Origin: Dyella japonica DSM 16301
GTDB taxonomy: Bacteria; Pseudomonadota; Gammaproteobacteria; Xanthomonadales; Rhodanobacteraceae
Length of the DNA stretch: 64,000 nucleotides
Reading direction: 5' to 3'
Assembly (NCBI RefSeq): GCF_001010355.1
Contig: NZ_JPLA01000009.1
Span: forward strand, 1 to 64,000
Shown here piece by piece: positions 26,410 through 34,231 of the stretch. The position numbers and the translations under genes were made by a program. How positions within the stretch are numbered: the stretch's first letter is position 1; each line of letters begins with the position of its first letter. Below the pieces are notes generated by a model. That model made no database searches. It was not told where the DNA came from and saw only the letters and a list, made by a program, of their open reading frames with translations.

Positions 26410-26985
26410 TTACGGAAGCAAATGGACGTCTACACGGCTCTCGATGCCCTGGTCGGCCTCGGGACGCCACAGCGTGCTCTTGAGCGGATCGCCCAGGCCC
26501 CACGCCTTCAACTCGCTGATCAGCGCCTCGTTGTCGCCGTCCTTGCGGACGTAGAAGTCCAGGTGGCGGAAATCGTCGCAGGCGGTATCGCAGTGGTAGC
26601 TGGAAAAACCTAGCGCCTCAATCTGGCCGTACTCGTTGAGAATCACCGCGGCCGCACTGCCGCCGCATTCACGCGCCGGGCAGGCGGTGAACAGGAAACG
26701 CTTATCGGCCAGCACCTGCACCGACGGCGAGGAGCCTCCCAGCGCCGACAAGGCCTGCTCGCTCACCGAGCGGCTACCGCGGAAATAGTTGACCTTGCTG
26801 TCGCCGGCGAAATGACCCAGCGCCGTCACGAAGCCGCTTGCCCGCGAGAGCTGGTTGGCATTGGCGCAGGTGGACGGATCAATCGTTCGGCAAGGGCCCG
26901 CCGGTGCCGCGGTGGCGGCAAACACAGAACAAGGCACGACGGACAACAGCAGCATGAAACACACAATGCGCATGAGCTTGCACAT
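26410..26985 (-). CDS. hypothetical secreted cysteine-rich protein
   Basis: 191 residues: signal peptide (MCKLMRIVCFMLLLSVVPCS) and a mature domain with paired cysteines (GPCRTIDPSTCAN, TACPARECGG, SSYHCDTACDDF) suggesting disulfides in the periplasm. No family recognised. Its 3' end faces the alcohol dehydrogenase stop (convergent, 59 bp). It lies 36 bp upstream of the acyltransferase gene stop-side, with the same strand order acyltransferase then this gene, so the two may be co-transcribed. Confidence 0.8.
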   Translation of the reverse strand: MCKLMRIVCFMLLLSVVPCSVFAATAAPAGPCRTIDPSTCANANQLSRASGFVTALGHFAGDSKVNYFRGSRSVSEQALSALGGSSPSVQVLADKRFLFTACPARECGGSAAAVILNEYGQIEALGFSSYHCDTACDDFRHLDFYVRKDGDNEALISELKAWGLGDPLKSTLWRPEADQGIESRVDVHLLP

Positions 26986-27021
26986 GACACCCTCCCCTTA
27001 GAGTGAATCCCCTAACCCGTA

Positions 27022-28197
27022 TCAGGCCGCATCCCTTCCGGCTCCGGCCATCATCCCGGAGGCGTGCGCCGCAGCCGGCGCCTGATGTAGAACCCGCGTC
27101 CGCAGTTTCAGGAATGGACGCTCCACCGAGTAGTGAAGCAACGCTCCAACCCCCAACACCGCTGACGCGTAAGCCGCAAAAGTCAGCAGGCCATGACCGT
27201 CCAGTTGCTCCCCCACCGCGGATTCCACCAGATGGAACACCGCCTTGTGCGACAGATACAGACTGTACGACACCGCCGCCAACCAGCCGGCACCCGGTAC
27301 GCGAAGGCGCGCAAGCACGCCTGACGTTTGAGCGCCGGCCAACACCAGCAAGCCCAGTCCGAAGGAAAGCAACGGATATCCCACCACGGTGGGAATGAAG
27401 CCGGTCCGATCGCGGAACAGCATGATCGCACCGCCGACTACCGCTACCCCTGCGAGCAGAAAGCCGTTGGCATGTCGTCCCCATCGGGACCAGAGGACGG
27501 GCCGGTAGACCCTGGCCGTAGCCAGCATCACGCCCATCAAGAGGCCTTCCAGACGGGACCACGTGGGATAGTAAATGCGCTCCAGGAAGGTTTTTCCATA
27601 GGAATTTTGGTCAAGCCCGGCCAGCGGCGCCAGTTCCCGGACCCACATCACGCCACGCACTGCCATCCCCGCCAGCACTACCGCCGTGCATACCAGCACG
27701 AACCGACGCATGGACGGACGCCGCGCCAGCCACCATGCCAGTAGTGGAAACAGCAGGTAGAAATGCTCCTCCACGCACAGCGACCATACGTGCGAGAACG
27801 CCAGGTGGTCCTTGGCGTCGATCAGCAGGTTGACCGTAAAGGTGAGGAACTGCCACAGCGGCTGCAGCTCCCCCTGCTCGCGCACGGACGGCCAAATGAA
27901 GTACGCCGCCAGCACCACCAGGTAGGCCGGCAGGATGCGAAAGGCGCGGCGCTGGTAGAAGTCCGCGAACTCAAAACTCCGCCCCTCTGCCAGCGGCTTG
28001 AGCACCTGCGACCCGATCAGAAAGCCGCTGAGCACGAAGAACAGGTCCACGCCCATCCAGCCGTTCTGCTCGATCCCGCCGAAGTGTCCCCAGCCGCCGA
28101 TGATGTAGGAGTGGAAAATCATCACCCACACGATCGCCATCGCGCGCAGCACATCCAGACCGGGCAATCGATTCACGTCATCCCCCTTGGCATCCAT
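27022..28197 (-). CDS. acyltransferase family 3 (OafA/YrhL-like) membrane protein
   Basis: 391 residues from ATG 28197; a GTG seven codons downstream (28176) has a better-placed AAGGGGG site and is an equally good start. The Acyl_transf_3 hallmark LPGLDVLRAMAIVWVMIFHS is followed by QNGWMGVDLFFVLSGFLIG and about ten predicted membrane helices, including SYSLYLSHKAVFHLVES near the end. Such enzymes O-acylate surface glycans, often in LPS or exopolysaccharide modification. The acceptor is unknown; the deacetylase/glycosyltransferase pair 2 kb away is a loose contextual hint. Confidence 0.93.
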   Translation of the reverse strand: MDAKGDDVNRLPGLDVLRAMAIVWVMIFHSYIIGGWGHFGGIEQNGWMGVDLFFVLSGFLIGSQVLKPLAEGRSFEFADFYQRRAFRILPAYLVVLAAYFIWPSVREQGELQPLWQFLTFTVNLLIDAKDHLAFSHVWSLCVEEHFYLLFPLLAWWLARRPSMRRFVLVCTAVVLAGMAVRGVMWVRELAPLAGLDQNSYGKTFLERIYYPTWSRLEGLLMGVMLATARVYRPVLWSRWGRHANGFLLAGVAVVGGAIMLFRDRTGFIPTVVGYPLLSFGLGLLVLAGAQTSGVLARLRVPGAGWLAAVSYSLYLSHKAVFHLVESAVGEQLDGHGLLTFAAYASAVLGVGALLHYSVERPFLKLRTRVLHQAPAAAHASGMMAGAGRDAA

Positions 28198-28335
28198 GCG
28201 GCATCCGACGCGAACGCATCGAACGGAGTCGCGGTCGCGAAATATATCGCGACGCCCGGGCGGGACGCTGTTGGGTTTGTGGCAAAAGCGGGGCTGGCCT
28301 CGCCACTGACCTTGCTCCCGCGGCGACCTGACCAT

Positions 28336-28414
28336 GTAGGAGCGCACCCTGTGCGCGACCAGCCAACGGAGCGGTACATCCCAGCCCCGCGGTCGCGCAC
28401 AAGTGCGCTCCTAC
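28336..28414. repeat. REP doublet, copy 3 (first of three in tandem)
   Basis: Left arm GTAGGAGCGCACCC.. (28336-28359) and right arm ending GCGCTCCTAC (28392-28414) flank a 32-bp spacer containing acggagcggtacatcccag. The right arm has the shorter AAGTGCG version of the inner loop-side sequence, so the arms differ by a small indel. Confidence 0.9.
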
Positions 28415-28464
28415 AAGGGTGCGCAGGCGTTGGGTTGTGGATGAAAGCTTGCGAGATGCTATTT

Positions 28465-28543
28465 GTAGGAGCGCACTTGTGCGCGACCAGCCGACGGAGC
28501 GGTACACCCCAGCGTGGCGGTCGCGCACAGGGTGCGCTCCTAC
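28465..28543. repeat. REP doublet, copy 4 (second of three in tandem)
   Basis: Left arm GTAGGAGCGCACTTG.. (28465-28487) and right arm 28520-28543 flank the spacer acggagcggtacaccccag. Here the left arm carries the short inner version, the mirror image of copy 3. It starts 129 bp after copy 3. Confidence 0.9.
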
Positions 28544-28596
28544 AGAGAGGGGGGCGCACGTTGTCGGTCACAGATATGAGGTTCGGGCCGCCATTT

Positions 28597-28676
28597 GTGG
28601 GAGCGCACCCTGTGCGCGACAAACCTACGGAGCGGAACATCCCAGCGTGGCGGTCGCGCACAGGGTGCGCTCCCAC
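28597..28676. repeat. REP doublet, copy 5 (third of three in tandem)
   Basis: Arms GTGGGAGCGCAC.. (28597-28620) and 28653-28676 have the same compensated A/G-T/C change as copy 2, and the spacer reads acggagcggaacatcccag. It starts 132 bp after copy 4. Together copies 3-5 fill most of the 610-bp gap between the acyltransferase and GST genes; nothing else was recognised there. Confidence 0.9.
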
Positions 28677-28807
28677 AGGCAAGCGCTAGATGCCAACCAT
28701 CGCCCCAGCGACCCCATGAGCCACCTGCAACGCCCACCGCGGACTCCCGCACACCCGCCCATCCACCGCCATGCTAGCCTCCGATTTTCACCCCGCTGGC
28801 GACCTCC

Positions 28808-29476
28808 ATGCTCACCGTCCACCATCTCAACAACTCCCGTTCCCAGCGCGTGCTCTGGCTGCTGGAGGAGCTGGATGTGCCGTATGAGCTGCGCAAATAC
28901 CAGCGCGATCCCAAGACCATGCTGGCGCCGCCGGAATTGAGGGCGATTCATCCGTTGGGGAAATCGCCGGTGATCGAGGACGACGGGCAGATCGTGGCGG
29001 AGTCGGGGGCCATCATCGAATACCTGGTGGACCGCTACGACACCGGCCGACTGGCGCCGCTGCCCGATATGCCTGAGCGCCTGCGCTTTACCTATTGGCT
29101 GCACTATGCCGAAGGCTCGGCCATGCCGCCGCTGCTGCTGAAGCTGGTGGCGTCGCGTATTGCCACGGCGCCCATGCCGTTCTTTGCCAAGCCCATCGCG
29201 CGACAGATTGCCAACAAGCTGCAGTCCACCTTTGTCGATCCGCAGCTGGCGTTGCATTTGAATTACGTCAACAACGAGCTGGCGCAGACCGGCTGGTTTG
29301 TCGGCAGTGAGTTCAGCGCGGCGGACATCCAGATGAGCTTTCCGATGGAAGCGGCCATGGCGCGCAGCGGGCTTCGAGCCAAGCTTCCGCATATCGCCGC
29401 TTTTGTGAAACGCGTGCAGCAACGTCCGGCGTATCGACGTGCGCTGGAGCGCGGTGGTCCCTACACGCTGGGCTGA
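28808..29476 (+). CDS. glutathione S-transferase family protein
   Basis: 222 residues. The N-terminal thioredoxin-like domain has NNSRSQRVLWLLEELDVPYE, cis-Pro (GKSPVIEDDG) and ES (VAESGAIIEYLVDRY), all GSH-site signatures; the C-terminal helical domain includes FSAADIQMSFPMEAA. The active-site Ser/Arg (SRSQR) fits bacterial beta/omega-like GSTs acting in detoxification or redox repair in the cytoplasm. Substrate unknown. It is transcribed away from the REP cluster. Confidence 0.92.
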   Translation: MLTVHHLNNSRSQRVLWLLEELDVPYELRKYQRDPKTMLAPPELRAIHPLGKSPVIEDDGQIVAESGAIIEYLVDRYDTGRLAPLPDMPERLRFTYWLHYAEGSAMPPLLLKLVASRIATAPMPFFAKPIARQIANKLQSTFVDPQLALHLNYVNNELAQTGWFVGSEFSAADIQMSFPMEAAMARSGLRAKLPHIAAFVKRVQQRPAYRRALERGGPYTLG

Positions 29477-29794
29477 TCGCGTGGTTCAAAGAGTGCGCTC
29501 TTGCGTGGGCCAGCCGGGGGTCTGCGTTCGGGCGGGTTGGTGATGGACCCTGCCCAGGCGCACGGCTGTGCCTGCAAGAGCGCATTCCTTGCGCCACGTC
29601 GTCGCCAGCGGTGCTGCGACGAAATCAGGAAGGTTTGCAACCGGTGCCGCAGGTGCATGGTTGCTGCCCGCTCACCCGACCTGCGGCCGCCCGGCTGCAA
29701 GCCTTCCTGATCTCATCGAGCTATCGGCACGCCGACGCGATGGTTGGTCGTATCGAGAACGTCGATGCCACCAATCCGCTTACATCGTGAGTTC
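29477..29794. other. gene-free stretch with a degenerate REP-like inverted repeat
   Basis: No convincing coding region. TGCGCTCTTGC (29494-29504) and its exact complement GCAAGAGCGCA (29574-29584) enclose a small hairpin (CAGGCGCA..TGTGCCTG, 29555-29574). The arm differs from the REP arm GTAGGAGCGCA at two positions, in the opposite relative orientation, so this may be a decayed REP-like element. Confidence 0.45.
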
Positions 29795-30025
29795 CTACCA
29801 ACGCAGTCGACGGTTGTCTCGCGTTCGCGCAGGGGCGAACAGGCGGCGCTGGCTCAGGCATATCAGCAGATAAAGCGACGACAGGGCGAGGCCACGCCAT
29901 ACGGCCGCGTCGTCGCCAGGCCGCAAGATCAGCTCAACGATGGATAGCGCGAACAACAGGGCCGACAGCACCATGCCGGTGGTTCGCCATCCGATAGCGC
30001 GGGAGCGGTTTGTGTGTGTCGCCAT
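29795..30025 (-). CDS. small two-helix membrane protein, hypothetical
   Basis: 76 residues from ATG 30025 (MATHTNRSRAIGWRTTG). Two hydrophobic segments (GMVLSALLFALSIVELIL and GLALSSLYLLICLS) are joined by a short charged loop, with basic ends. There is no recognisable family and a weak ribosome site (GCCTGACG), so this call rests on the membrane-protein-like composition. Overlapping plus-strand frames look random. Confidence 0.45.
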   Translation of the reverse strand: MATHTNRSRAIGWRTTGMVLSALLFALSIVELILRPGDDAAVWRGLALSSLYLLICLSQRRLFAPARTRDNRRLRW

Positions 30026-30391
30026 GCCGATATTGTCGTCAGGCGTTTCGTAAAGAATCGATATCGTGCGCCGGCCGACGGCATATAAATCGCGTAAAGA
30101 ATGCGACCGCGCCATGCGTTGGTGATTCAACGCAGCGAGGCGCCGCTTTGCCTGCAGCGCACGATCTCTTGCGATGGGTTCTTGCGATTTGGACGTCCAT
30201 CGTTTCGGCGCGCTCGGCGAGGGTTAGACAGCCGGGCTTCATGCTCGCGAAAGTCATCTGTCAGTTACAGGCGCATGCAGTTAAAACGCCGTGTAAGGCG
30301 ACAAGTAGACGCAAGCAAGCGAAAGGTATTCGCAGCTCTCGCGGAGTAACAGGAACACAGCTCTCCCTGTTCCTGCATCCGAAGGCGCGTC
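30026..30391. other. intergenic region upstream of the deacetylase with a leader hairpin
   Basis: No gene recognised in this 366-bp stretch. An inverted repeat CAGGAACA/TGTTCCTG (30350-30357 and 30368-30375, 10-nt loop) lies just before the GAAGG ribosome site of the GTG-started gene at 30392 and could influence its translation. Confidence 0.45.
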
Positions 30392-31117
30392 GTGAAACTC
30401 CCCATCCTGATGTATCACAACATTGCGTCGGTGCCCGACGGCATCAACGTCTACCGCAGTCTGTACGTCTCGCCCACCAAGTTCTCGCGACAGATGGCCA
30501 TGCTGCGAGCGCTGGGCTATCGCGGCCTATCGATGTCCGAGGCCATGCCTTACCTGCGCGGCGAGCGCACGGGCAGGGTGGCCGTGCTGACGCTCGACGA
30601 TGGCTACGTCGACAATCTCGAATCCGCGCTGGACACGCTGCGTCGCTACGGTTTCACCGCGACGTGCTACGCGGTGAGCGGCTATATCGGCCGGTACAAC
30701 GCCTGGGACGAGCACAAGCTAGGTGTCCGCAAGGCGTTGATGTCCGTCGACCAGCTGCGGGCCTGGCATGCGGGTGGCATGGAGGTGGGCGCGCACTCAC
30801 GCACGCATGTGCGTCTGAGCCAGTGTACGGATCAACAACAGCGCGACGAAATCCACGGCAGCAAGGCCGAGCTGGAGGATCGCCTCGGCGTAGGCGTCAC
30901 GCAGTTCTGCTACCCCTACGGCGACTACGACGAGCGAGCCGTCGACGCCACGCGCGACGCGGGTTACGCCGCGGCGACCACCACTGATCGCGGCCGCGCG
31001 AGCACCGGCGCCAGCACCGATCTGTGGCGGCTGCCGCGCATCCAGGTGGCGCGTCATCACCTGCTGCCCCAGGTGGCGGCCAAGGTCCTCACCGGCTATG
31101 AGGATCGTCGCGCATGA
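30392..31117 (+). CDS. polysaccharide deacetylase family protein
   Basis: 241 residues from a GTG start with GAAGG upstream. The NodB-homology motifs are present: LTLDDGYVDN (motif 1 with the catalytic/metal Asp pair), GAHSRTH (motif 2 His pair), FCYPYGDYDERAV (motif 3). No signal peptide, so cytoplasmic or membrane-associated action during glycan assembly is likely. The stop overlaps the next gene's start by 4 nt (ATGA), implying translational coupling with the glycosyltransferase and a joint role in making or modifying an N-acetylated polysaccharide. Confidence 0.93.
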   Translation: MKLPILMYHNIASVPDGINVYRSLYVSPTKFSRQMAMLRALGYRGLSMSEAMPYLRGERTGRVAVLTLDDGYVDNLESALDTLRRYGFTATCYAVSGYIGRYNAWDEHKLGVRKALMSVDQLRAWHAGGMEVGAHSRTHVRLSQCTDQQQRDEIHGSKAELEDRLGVGVTQFCYPYGDYDERAVDATRDAGYAAATTTDRGRASTGASTDLWRLPRIQVARHHLLPQVAAKVLTGYEDRRA

Positions 31118-32226
31118 AGCTGCTCTTTGTGGGTACCAATCCCGAGAACACGGGAGCCGCCACGCATTTCGTGGCATTGGCGCGTGCGCTGTCGCAGGCC
31201 GGGCATTCGGTGGAAAGCATCGTGTCCCGTCATGGCCTGATCGGTGCGGGCATGCAATCGGCGCGTATTCCGACATTTCCAAGCACGTTTCGAAATGCGT
31301 TCGACCTGCGCGGCTATGCCACCGTGCTTCGTCGCATCGCGCAGTTCGCGCCGGACTGGCTGGTCGGCAACTTCGGCAAGGAATACTGGCCCTTGATTGC
31401 CTGCGGTCGCCTGACCGGTACGCCGGTGGCCTTGTTCCGCCATCGCAATCCGCGCATGAGCAAAGTCTCCGAGTATGGCGTACCTCGACTGGCGCAGCGC
31501 TTCATCGCGGTGTCGGATTACGCCAGGAATGCCTACCTCGCGCGCGGCGTGCCGCCGGAGCTCGTGCAGATTTCCTATAACCCGGTGGACACCAATCTCT
31601 ACCGTCCCGACCCGCAACGGCAAGCGCAGGTGCGCCGCGAATTTGGCCTACCCGAAGAAGCCATCGTGATGGGTTATGCGGGGCGCATGCATGGCGGCAA
31701 GGGTGTTGCACAACTCATGCAGGCGGCCAATGCCGCGATGGCCAGCGAGCCACGCCTGCATGTGCTGTGGGTGGGCAATGGTCCGGAGGAGCACGTGCTG
31801 CACGGCATGGCCGAGCAGGGCGGGGCGGCGACGCGGCATCACTTCACTGGTTGGGTGGACGACACCGCGCGTTATTGCCCAGCGTTCTCTTTCCTCGCTT
31901 TTCCCTCGGTGGAACCAGAGACGTTTGGCCGCGTGGCCATCGAGGCAGAGTCATGCGGCGTGCCGGTGCTGGGCAGCCGCATCGGCGGCATACCGGAAAC
32001 CATGGAGGATGGCGTCACCGGGTTGCTGATCGAGCCTGGCGATGTCGCTGCCTGGCGGGATGCGATCGTGACCATGTGCGATCCCGAGCTGTCTCGCCGC
32101 ATGGGCGTCGCCGCGCGGGTCCATGTGATGGAATGTTTCAGCAATGTGGCGGTCGCACGAGATTTCGAATGGCTGCTGCGATTTGGTAGCGCACCGGTGC
32201 CGCATCTGCATCACATCACCACTTGA
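31114..32226 (+). CDS. glycosyltransferase family 4 (GT-B fold)
   Basis: 370 residues. The N-terminal Rossmann domain (GTNPENTGAATHFVALARALSQAGH) and the C-terminal nucleotide-sugar domain carry YAGRMHGGKGVAQLMQA, VLWVGNGPEE and the E-x7-E motif PSVEPETFGRVAIEAESCG, followed by GGIPETMEDGVTGLLIEPGD. This is a retaining GT4 enzyme transferring a sugar from a nucleotide donor during surface-glycan synthesis. It overlaps the upstream deacetylase gene by 4 nt. Donor and acceptor are unknown. Confidence 0.94.
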   Translation: MKLLFVGTNPENTGAATHFVALARALSQAGHSVESIVSRHGLIGAGMQSARIPTFPSTFRNAFDLRGYATVLRRIAQFAPDWLVGNFGKEYWPLIACGRLTGTPVALFRHRNPRMSKVSEYGVPRLAQRFIAVSDYARNAYLARGVPPELVQISYNPVDTNLYRPDPQRQAQVRREFGLPEEAIVMGYAGRMHGGKGVAQLMQAANAAMASEPRLHVLWVGNGPEEHVLHGMAEQGGAATRHHFTGWVDDTARYCPAFSFLAFPSVEPETFGRVAIEAESCGVPVLGSRIGGIPETMEDGVTGLLIEPGDVAAWRDAIVTMCDPELSRRMGVAARVHVMECFSNVAVARDFEWLLRFGSAPVPHLHHITT

Positions 32227-32288
32227 GCAGGCTCAAGAACTTACGTCCATGTGGTCATGGCAAATGCTCATAAACGAGGCTTGCTGCG

Positions 32289-32320
32289 CTGTCATCCCGC
32301 TGTCATAAACCGTCTACACT
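32289..32320 (+). promoter_or_regulatory. PhoB box and -10 element upstream of the porin
   Basis: Two direct CTGTCAT heptamers (32289-32295 and 32300-32306) are spaced 11 bp apart, the second followed by AAAC, matching the PHO box repeat pattern. A TACACT -10 hexamer begins 8 bp after the second heptamer, so the box occupies the -35 region as in PhoB-activated promoters. The downstream start codon is at 32392. Confidence 0.78.
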
Positions 32321-32391
32321 CTGAGGTGATAGCGCCGGCGGGGTGGCCGCGCGCGTCCGTCGTTTCCGAACGCTCAAGTGGGGAGAGACAC

Positions 32392-33726
32392 ATGCGCAGC
32401 AAGCTGGCAGTTGCCCTGGCCCTCGCCGTCTGCGCTACCGGCGCGCAGGCCGATGGCAACAGCAATAACAACAGCTTCAACGACATCTTCACCAACGGCC
32501 ACGTCGACGGCGAGTTGCGCCTGTACGACTTCAATCGCCTGTACGACACACCGGCCACGCCCGATGCGCATGCGCTCTCGCTGGCTGCATTGATCAACGC
32601 GCAGACCGGCGCGTTCTGGGGCGGCTTCAGTGTCGGCGGTTCGTTCGTGACGGCCAATATGCTGGGCACCAAGGACGACAACCCCGCCAAGGTTGACACC
32701 TCGTTGATGGGCCCCAACAGCTCGCTGGGTGCCTGGAGCCAGGCCTATCTGCAATTCAAGCGCGACTGGTTTCTGTTCCGCGGCGGTTATCAGTATCTCA
32801 ACACGCCGTGGATGGGCGGCAACGATTCGCGCGTGATTCCATCCTCGTACAACGCGGCGCTGGCGGAATTCACGCCGGTGAAAGACTGGAACATCTTCGC
32901 CATCCGCACCTTCAGCTGGAAGAGCCGCACCTCCAACGGCATGTACGACGACAACCTGTACTACCCGTCGAAGTACAACGGCGATTCCATGTACGGCAAC
33001 AACGGCGCGTTGCCGCTCACTGCGCCTGAAGCCAATGGCACCTGGGCCGCGGGCACCAACTACACCAGCGGTGGATTCAAGGGGGAGGCCTGGTACTACA
33101 ACTTCCTTCGCTTTGCTCGCATGGGCTATATCAACGGCAGCTATACGTTCACCACCGGCACGCCGTTCAATCCCTTCATCGCGGTGCAGGCGCTCGAAGA
33201 GAACAGCAGTAGCAGCGACAACATCTTCGTGCAGACCCACACCAAACTGGTCGGGGTGGCGGGTGATCGGGTGAAGGCCGAGTCGTGGGGCGCCGATATC
33301 GGTACGTCGATCTATGACGGCCGCATCGACTTCGCCTACAACAAACTCGAAAGCGAATCGGGTGCGGTCGGCAACGGCGCGCTCATCTCGCCGTATACGG
33401 TGAACTACGGCACCGATCCGCTATTCACCACCTCGATGATCCGCGGCCTGGTGGAAATCGGCCCGGGGCATGCGTGGAAGGGCCGTGCGCAATACAACTT
33501 CTTCGACAAGAAGCTGCAGCTGGTGGCGGCCTATGCGAAGTACGACTCGGTCGAGCGTGGCACCAGCCACGACTTGTACTTCGACATCATCTACAACATG
33601 GACAGCGTGCTCAAAGGTCTGCAATTGCGCGACCGCTGGGAGCGTTCGGTGGGCGGCACCGGGAACCTCAATCCAGGCAATGAGTCGTTCACGTACAACC
33701 GCGTGATGATCTCGTACAAGTTCTGA
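32392..33726 (+). CDS. OprD-family outer-membrane porin
   Basis: 444 residues from ATG 32392 after GGGGAGAG. Signal peptide (MRSKLAVALALAVCATGAQA), then HVDGELRLYDFNRLYD, a typical OprD-family N-terminus, alternating beta strands rich in aromatic residues, and a C-terminal Phe (MISYKF) needed for outer-membrane insertion. The family forms 18-stranded substrate-specific channels. The PhoB box upstream suggests induction by phosphate starvation, so uptake of a phosphate-containing or phosphate-sparing nutrient is a reasonable guess. Confidence 0.88.
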   Translation: MRSKLAVALALAVCATGAQADGNSNNNSFNDIFTNGHVDGELRLYDFNRLYDTPATPDAHALSLAALINAQTGAFWGGFSVGGSFVTANMLGTKDDNPAKVDTSLMGPNSSLGAWSQAYLQFKRDWFLFRGGYQYLNTPWMGGNDSRVIPSSYNAALAEFTPVKDWNIFAIRTFSWKSRTSNGMYDDNLYYPSKYNGDSMYGNNGALPLTAPEANGTWAAGTNYTSGGFKGEAWYYNFLRFARMGYINGSYTFTTGTPFNPFIAVQALEENSSSSDNIFVQTHTKLVGVAGDRVKAESWGADIGTSIYDGRIDFAYNKLESESGAVGNGALISPYTVNYGTDPLFTTSMIRGLVEIGPGHAWKGRAQYNFFDKKLQLVAAYAKYDSVERGTSHDLYFDIIYNMDSVLKGLQLRDRWERSVGGTGNLNPGNESFTYNRVMISYKF

Positions 33727-33821
33727 TCGACCTGCGATGGCGGCGAGCGGCCGCCATCGCCATTCCATTCGGCATCGATCGCGCATTCACGCCGCCGCGA
33801 CAAAAAAGTGCTTGACTGTCG

Positions 33822-33839
33822 ATTAACCAAGTGGTTAAT
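33822..33839 (+). promoter_or_regulatory. perfect operator palindrome of the ArsR-type regulator
   Basis: ATTAACCA-AG-TGGTTAAT is a perfect 8-2-8 inverted repeat placed just 3' of a TTGACT -35-like hexamer (33812-33817) and 8 bp before the regulator start codon. TTAACCA/TGGTTAA half-sites of this kind are typical of ArsR regulators paired with SRPBCC proteins, so autorepression is expected. Confidence 0.85.
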
Positions 33840-33847
33840 TGACGACC

Positions 33848-34231
33848 ATGGCCAATACCCAAGACAGCTTGTCGCTCACCTTCAGCGCGTTGGCTGACCC
33901 GACGCGACGCGCCATCCTGACCCGCCTGGCCAGGAGCGACGCCACCGTCGGTGAGCTGGGCGAACCCTTCGACATGTCCGCGCCGGCCATATCCAAGCAC
34001 CTGCGTGTGCTGGAGGGCGCTGGCCTGATCGCGCGGGAAGTGGATGCCCGCTGGCGTATCTGCCGTCTCCGGGCGGAGCCCATGCATGACGCGCACGATT
34101 GGCTGGAGGCCTATCGTCGTCATTGGGAAGACAACCTGGATCGACTGGTCGAGTTTGTCGAACAGACCCATCGCGCCGATGCGAAAAAGCCTGGCAAAGG
34201 CGCCCCACGTGTACCGAGGAAAAAGCCATGA
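33848..34231 (+). CDS. ArsR-family winged-helix regulator (SRPBCC-linked subfamily)
   Basis: 127 residues from ATG 33848 (MANTQDSLSLTFSALADPTR). The HTH region ADPTRRAILTRLARSDATVGELGEPFDMSAPAISKHLRVLE is split across residues 15-60 and the wing is LIAREVDARWRICRLR. No metal-binding cysteine motif, so a non-metal signal is expected. The stop overlaps the next ATG by 4 nt, coupling it to the SRPBCC-GST fusion. The operator at 33822-33839 indicates autoregulation. Confidence 0.94.
   Translation: MANTQDSLSLTFSALADPTRRAILTRLARSDATVGELGEPFDMSAPAISKHLRVLEGAGLIAREVDARWRICRLRAEPMHDAHDWLEAYRRHWEDNLDRLVEFVEQTHRADAKKPGKGAPRVPRKKP

Noticed and set aside
28336-28676. Regularly spaced repeats suggesting a CRISPR array
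   Set aside because: Repeats are inverted pairs with near-identical spacers and two further copies elsewhere in the window; no cas genes. They are REP doublets.
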